In this document: one piece after another, positions 59,304-64,000 of the stretch
How the letters are laid out: each line of letters opens with the position of its first letter
Numbering within the stretch: the first letter of the stretch is position 1
Source: Epiperipatus broadwayi
Taxonomy: Eukaryota; Onychophora; Udeonychophora; Euonychophora; Peripatidae
NCBI GenBank assembly: GCA_028023455.1
Contig: JAQFVV010000020.1
Span: 13,186,385-13,250,384 of the forward strand
Length of the DNA stretch: 64,000 nt
Reading direction: 5' to 3'
Translations under genes and position numbers: made by a program
The notes under the pieces: generated by a model
Told to the model about the DNA's origin: nothing
Seen by the model: only the letters and a program-made list of their open reading frames with translations
Databases searched by the model: none

Positions 59304-61455
59304 AAGAATAAAAGTCTTAAAGATATAAAATTACAAAAAAGATAGTCAATTGTTAATTGTGATAATATTAGATCTTTCTTTTTATGTAGTGCATGGCCCT
59401 TAAAAATAATTAAAGTAATAAAGAGTATTCTTTTATTAAATACTAGTGATATTTCACATAACAGAAGGGATAATTTGATCATCTTTTGAACAAGAATACA
59501 CAGAATTCAGATATACTCCTATGCCCAACTTATGCTCATTTGGAAATAAATAGATCTTAATGAAATTAAAACAGGATCTTTACGATTTTAAAAATGGAAA
59601 GATTCTGCTAATCCTAATGAGATATCTGGCGAAGTTTTAAAGTACAATGACGTGTGTATGCTAATTAATAGAATGTCAGACATTTTCATGGACGTTTTAG
59701 TGTGTGTATTTAATTTTAAAAACTATGAATAATAAATAATACATATAATTATGACAATTGTCTCTTCAAAATATTATTATTATATCAAAGCTTATAAAAA
59801 CTGACTTTTTTTTTTATTATAGAAAACTGAATTTACTAAATAACTAATAGGAATTATTATATATACATTAAAAAAAACTACACACAAAAAAATAAAATAA
59901 ATATTAGCTTTTATTTATTTATTTTTTAAGCATTAAGTTATAATTAAATATTTATAGAACTAATTAGATCAGTTAAATATTTCCTATATTTTAATTATAT
60001 AAATTATACACTATTTTAACCTTAAGTTGTATTTTATTAGTTAGAGAAGCTCCATAATTTTGCTAATGTAGACATTTAGCATTTTATTGGTTTTAAGAAC
60101 AAAACATTATCTATGAAAAACTTTCAATTAGTTAACTTTTTACATTTAAACAACCCAATGTTTTAAATATATATTGTACATATTCTTTGAAATTTAATGT
60201 TTTTTTCTGATATAATAATTATTTTCAATTAAAGTAAAACAACTGCAAGTATAAATGATTTAATGATATTTTTGCACAATCCTCAAATCAAATACTGCAA
60301 TTTCAATCATTTTTTTTTTCATCCTACATTATAAAATAGCTTATTACAATAAATTACTGAATTTATGTATATATGATCACAAATATTAAAATACAGACTC
60401 AATCGTCATAAAAACATCTCACCTTCCCATCAATAGTAAAGATAATATCATAATTATATTAATTTTTTTTATTTATTTGTGCAGTCAATGTATAGAGATT
60501 TATCTGACTAACCCAGATTTACCTTCTAGCTAACAATAACTAGATACCTATATGCAGATCATTATTGGATGACAAATTTTAATTGGCCATGAGCTATTTA
60601 TTCCTAAAAATTCGAAGTCTGTCTATAACCAAAGGAAAAAAGTTGAAGTTCAGGCAACCTAGATATAAACCCTAAATCTTCATAAATATATAAGTAGTTC
60701 ATTTCATTTTTATAATTTTTGGTGTATACATTCCTATATTCTGAGGATATACATTTAATGCCAGTCAGGGAGTATCAATAATGAAAAATAAATTTAATGC
60801 AAGTTTAATAACAAAACGATTTATTGAACAATAAAAAATAAAATTAAAAATAATAAATAAATGGGAATTCTGCAAGAAATAAATATACTATCTGTGATTA
60901 ATCCTTTAGATGCATATTCAGCTTCTCCCATACTCGGAATAATATTATATAAAATATGAATAAATAATAATAAATACAGTTGAAATAATATGTTTAACGA
61001 TCTGCTAAGTCAACTTTCAACATGGAGTGTTAGTCAAAACATAACTGTCTGTAAATGCACTATAAAGACTTTTTAACACAGTTTTGCTTCTTACTGATAT
61101 AATATAAGTATAACTTTCAGAAACTCTTCTAGAAATTTAATATTTGCCTTTAACCAACAATACTATTATTTCTGCAAATGGATCATTAGACAGTAAATTA
61201 TCCTTCTTGCAGCTATTATCTTATTACATGCTACTGTACTGTTCTCCCAAGCTACTATCTGGCTAGTTTGACAAGGGAGTTTGTTTATATGAGTAATCGT
61301 TTGTTTGCAAAATCTAATTTGCATAATAATCTATTTACTTTAATTGCAGATTATGATTATTAGCCTTTGTAGATTTTTCTATGTAAATTTAATTTAGATA
61401 ATTATTTAAAGAAACAATTTTTATATATTTACAATAATTATATAACGATCTTTAT
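59304..61455. other. Stretch without recognised genes; possible LTR remnant at its right side
   Basis: AT-rich. From about 60770 to 61440 the composition is a little less extreme, and the minus strand reads GTTCAATAAATCG (about 60818-60830), like an LTR polyadenylation region. This is where the 3' LTR of the minus-strand gypsy pol fragment would be expected. No second copy exists in the window to prove it. Confidence 0.35.
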
Positions 61456-61668
61456 TTACAATCCACATACAAACGCACAGTCTAATTCTTTCCCTATTCT
61501 AGAAATAAATTTAACAGACAATCTAGTATGTGTGCCCTTTTGGAAGTCTTTTCCTCCTTTTTTAAAGTAATTATAGTTGTTTTTCTTCTTGCCCAAGTAT
61601 TTGATCCATATGTGATCATTTATTGCCTCTTGATCTCTGTTGCTTTTTGACCAGCCAACAAAGTACAT
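61456..61668 (-). other. Open frame of 70 codons downstream of the gypsy pol fragment, unidentified
   Basis: It encodes a basic product (HIWIKYLGKKKN, then FKKGGKDFQKGTHTRLSVKF) with no motif I can place. It lies on the same strand as, and downstream of, the integrase remnant, where a gypsy pol C-terminus or chromodomain-like tail would be. It may be a leftover of that element or a chance frame. Confidence 0.3.
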
Positions 61669-61939
61669 TTTTACTTAACTACTTCCATATATGGATTTTT
61701 TCCATCCCTTGCAACATTACTATCGTAAGTATCAACAGGTAACTCCTTTGGACAAGGACATAAATGATTTATATACCTTCCAATTTCATTTCCCTTTTTC
61801 AGTCTTATCAATTGTTTTGACAAAGTTTGCAATTTGCAATATTACTCCCAGCATCAATATTTTTTCAAAATGTCATGTATCCACATGTTCTCTTCTATTT
61901 TGAATTTCATATTCAAAACTGTCCATATTTTTTTCACTA

Positions 61940-62640
61940 GTAGTTGGCAATAATTTTGTGACATGAGTGCAAATTTATTAGTGCATTAATAACTCAGTCA
62001 TGTCTTGTATATTGTCATGTTGATATATCAGGTGTTTATTCATAATAAGTTTTGTTCAATGTATGCTTCAAATATTGAACTGATTTTTCAGCTATACCAT
62101 TATTCCCAGGATGATACGATGAAGTACGAATATGTTTTATTCCTTTATCTTCTAAATAATCCATAAAATTGCTGAGAAGTAAACTGGTTTTGTTATTAGT
62201 TACAATAATCTATGGGTAACCAAGTGTAAAAAAAGGTTCTTTAATCATTTTAATTGTACATTCTGCACTTGTATTTTTCATTATCTTACATTCAATCCAA
62301 TGAGAAAATGTGTCATCTACTATTAAAATAATTTATCCACACACTGATCCTGCATAATCTAAATGTAAACTTTTCCAAAGATTTATAGATTTAAGACAAG
62401 TTACAAATTTTTTACATGACAATTTAGTATCTGGCTGATAACTTTTGCATTTTTTGCTAAGATGGTTGTGTTTTTCTTTAGTGTTTATGATTCTTAAAGA
62501 GTAAAACCAGTTCCTTCCAAATAATGGGTTAAAATCACTATTAACAATGTATAATAGATAAAGTTTGACTCTAAATTTAGTTTTATGGTACTGTTATTTT
62601 CCTATGAATATCAATTCATCATTAACAGTACTTTCATATT
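61940..62640 (-). pseudogene. pol: Decayed Ty3/gypsy pol: protease-RT junction fused to integrase core by a deletion
   Basis: On the minus strand, reading leftward: NPLFGRNWFY near 62532-62503, the motif at the end of the protease and start of the RT in gypsy elements. After about 100 bp comes KSLHLDYAGSVCG (about 62370-62335), the integrase core start with the first Asp. Then FSHWIECKIMKNTSAE, a VTNNKTS block near 62206 (second Asp changed to Asn), and SSYHPGNNGIAEKSVQYLKH (about 62118-62060), which keeps the catalytic Glu. In a whole pol about 600-700 codons of RT, RNase H and integrase zinc region would lie between the first two. The deletion, two stops in the integrase and the lost Asp show a dead copy. 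It is unrelated to the gag-only element at 6.9-13 kb as far as visible. Confidence 0.8.
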
Positions 62641-62810
62641 ATCCCTGCTATGGTAATAATTATTCAAAGTTTCTGTTTATGATGTCATGTTATCCTATAA
62701 TTCTGCAAGATGAATGAATCCATGTCATATATTTACACATTACTAACTTTTTACATATATACATGTCACCTAGTTGTAAAACATTCTGGCCTACATGATT
62801 TTGCTATCAA

Positions 62811-63515
62811 AATGGAGAGATATATTGATTATGGGAAAAATAAAAACACATTACAATGCTAAATAAATACAGTACTTTTTGTGAGTTTTTATTTTGTGAC
62901 TTTATGTTTCAAAAAGATCCTTCATTTCTTGGCATAATACAGCACTTTGTGCCATCACAAACAATCAGCACATATAATATGAAAGTTCAAATTAAAAAAA
63001 CACACATTTTATTTCCAATGATGAAAAGAGATACATTCATTATGGAAAAATAAAAAATATGAAAAAGAAAACCTGAAAATTTTTTTTTAATGGTGAATTG
63101 TAACAAAGTTTTACCTAAATATAAGGTTAAACTTACAGTTCACCATTTTAAAATAAAATTAAAACTTTATTTCACAGTTTGCCTTTTTTTTTTTAAAAAT
63201 TAAAAAAAAACACAAAGCTAAAACTTTGTTACAGCTTGCCATTTAAAAAATGTTTCAGGGATCTTTTTAATATTTTTCCTTTTTCCATAATGAATATATA
63301 TATATATTTCCATCATCAGAAATAAGATTTTTTTTTAGATTTGAAGTTTGGTATTTCACATGTTGGGTATTTACAATGGCACAAAGTGCCATATTATGCT
63401 GGAAAAAGGAAGGATGGCTTTGATGCACAGTGCTGTAATATCACAAAAAATATTAAAATCCCACAATGTAATGTTTTTCCTTTTTTCCATAATGAATATA
63501 TCTCTCCATGATTTT
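62811..63515. repeat. Inverted repeat with arms of about 240 bp and a nested smaller one
   Basis: The arms 62811-63055 and 63282-63515 are diverged inverted copies; shared segments include GAGAGATATATT, CACTTTGTGCCAT and CATTATGGAAAAA. In the spacer, GGTGAATTGTAACAAAGTTTTA (about 63093-63113) is repeated inverted as AAAACTTTGTTACAGCTTGCCA (about 63221-63242). The plus-strand frames 62856-63053 and 63348-63581 are products of the arms. A foldback element is likely, with no known family. Confidence 0.75.
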
Positions 63516-63544
63516 TTTTTAGATTTGAAATTTGGTATTACACG

Positions 63545-63730
63545 TGATATGATATACTACTCCTGCAACATATTATTCTAAGTCTGTGATATGTTTAAAA
63601 TAATACCTCCACAGGATCTCCAGAGAAATTTTATCAATTAAGTTTGTCTGCACATCCCTTGGAGGTGTTATTTTAAACATATTGCAAACATGAAATAATA
63701 CATCACTGGAGTAATATGTCATAGCAAAAA
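63545..63730. repeat. Palindrome, about 85-bp arms
   Basis: Best-matched part: GATATGTTTAAAATAATACC at 63588-63607 against GGTGTTATTTTAAACATATT at 63664-63683. Weaker pairing continues outward to about 63545 and 63730 and inward through CTCCA and TGGAG. The loop contains GTTTGTCTGCACA. It adjoins the larger inverted repeat and may be part of the same element. Confidence 0.7.
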
Positions 63731-63764
63731 TAATGCCAAAGTACCCCATTAACATCTGTTGCAT

Positions 63765-64000
63765 TAATATTTATTTTGTATTATTTTCTTTTGATACCTT
63801 CTGCTGATTTTCAGCAAGTCTTTATATATTATAATAGTATGAACTCAGGTGGTTATCTGGGGTGATGGCGGCACTCATCATAATCATTCCAAGTCAATGA
63901 CTCAATATTTAAAATAAAATATAAAATTTTAATATCAAAGGAATATAAAAATAATGAGCATGAGATCATAAGATCACTCTGAGAGATTAGCACAGCTAAC
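63765..64000. other. Window end, nothing recognised
   Basis: AT-rich sequence with a GC-richer patch (TCTGGGGTGATGGCGGCACT near 63857-63876) that I cannot assign. Confidence 0.4.

Overview
The window looks like gene-poor, repeat-dominated animal nuclear DNA. It is very AT-rich, with many (TA)n and A/T tracts and few CpGs over most of its length. It carries non-LTR retrotransposons of at least two kinds (L1/Tx1-like and RTE-like), a Penelope-like element, Ty3/gypsy-like LTR elements, a hAT MITE, a tRNA-related SINE-like sequence and tandem repeats with hammerhead-ribozyme-like cores. This mixture fits an invertebrate, possibly a mollusc such as a cephalopod, but the species is an inference. 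I found no host protein-coding exon, rRNA gene or intact tRNA gene that I can support.

Layout. 1-4735: an old plus-strand LINE, interrupted at 4098-4318 by a short repeat fragment with 13-bp target-site duplications. 6945-12954: a minus-strand LTR retrotransposon with long LTRs, a primer-binding site, a polypurine tract and a broken gag, but no pol. 13936-15880: a tandem duplication, then a roughly 112-bp satellite array enclosed by a 26-bp inverted repeat. 22519-23326: nested inverted repeats. 26501-31562: an end-to-end minus-strand LINE with matching 13-bp target-site duplications, two overlapping ORFs and one frameshift in each. 34918-36350: two 5'-truncated Penelope-like copies joined head to head, one split by a 519-bp hAT MITE with exact 8-bp target-site duplications. 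36897-37830: diverged tandem repeats. 38326-38416: a tRNA-like sequence. 39395-40735 and 42330-43282: two arrays (units of about 372 and 450 bp) whose units contain hammerhead-like cores. 41942-42157: a foldback MITE. 56755-57070: a third copy of the 22.6-23.3 kb repeat. 57560-58640: a decayed RTE-type LINE. 61940-62640: a decayed gypsy pol fragment. 62811-63730: more inverted repeats. Two stretches (47040-47570 and 54820-55610) keep CpG in a CpG-poor background and are the best places to look for host regulatory or exon sequence.

The most unusual theme is the recurrence of hammerhead-like motifs in three repeat families: the Penelope-like 3' regions, the 372-bp repeats and the 450-bp repeats. 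Each has a CTGANGA box, a short stem, GAAAC, a two-nucleotide stem III loop and an NUH triplet, enclosed by a paired stem I. Two of the families share the same bipartite stem I, and all three occur at or next to head-to-head inverted junctions. Most copies are damaged. The idea that the two arrays are solo or non-autonomous relatives of Penelope-like elements, or retrozyme-like repeats, is an inference to be tested.
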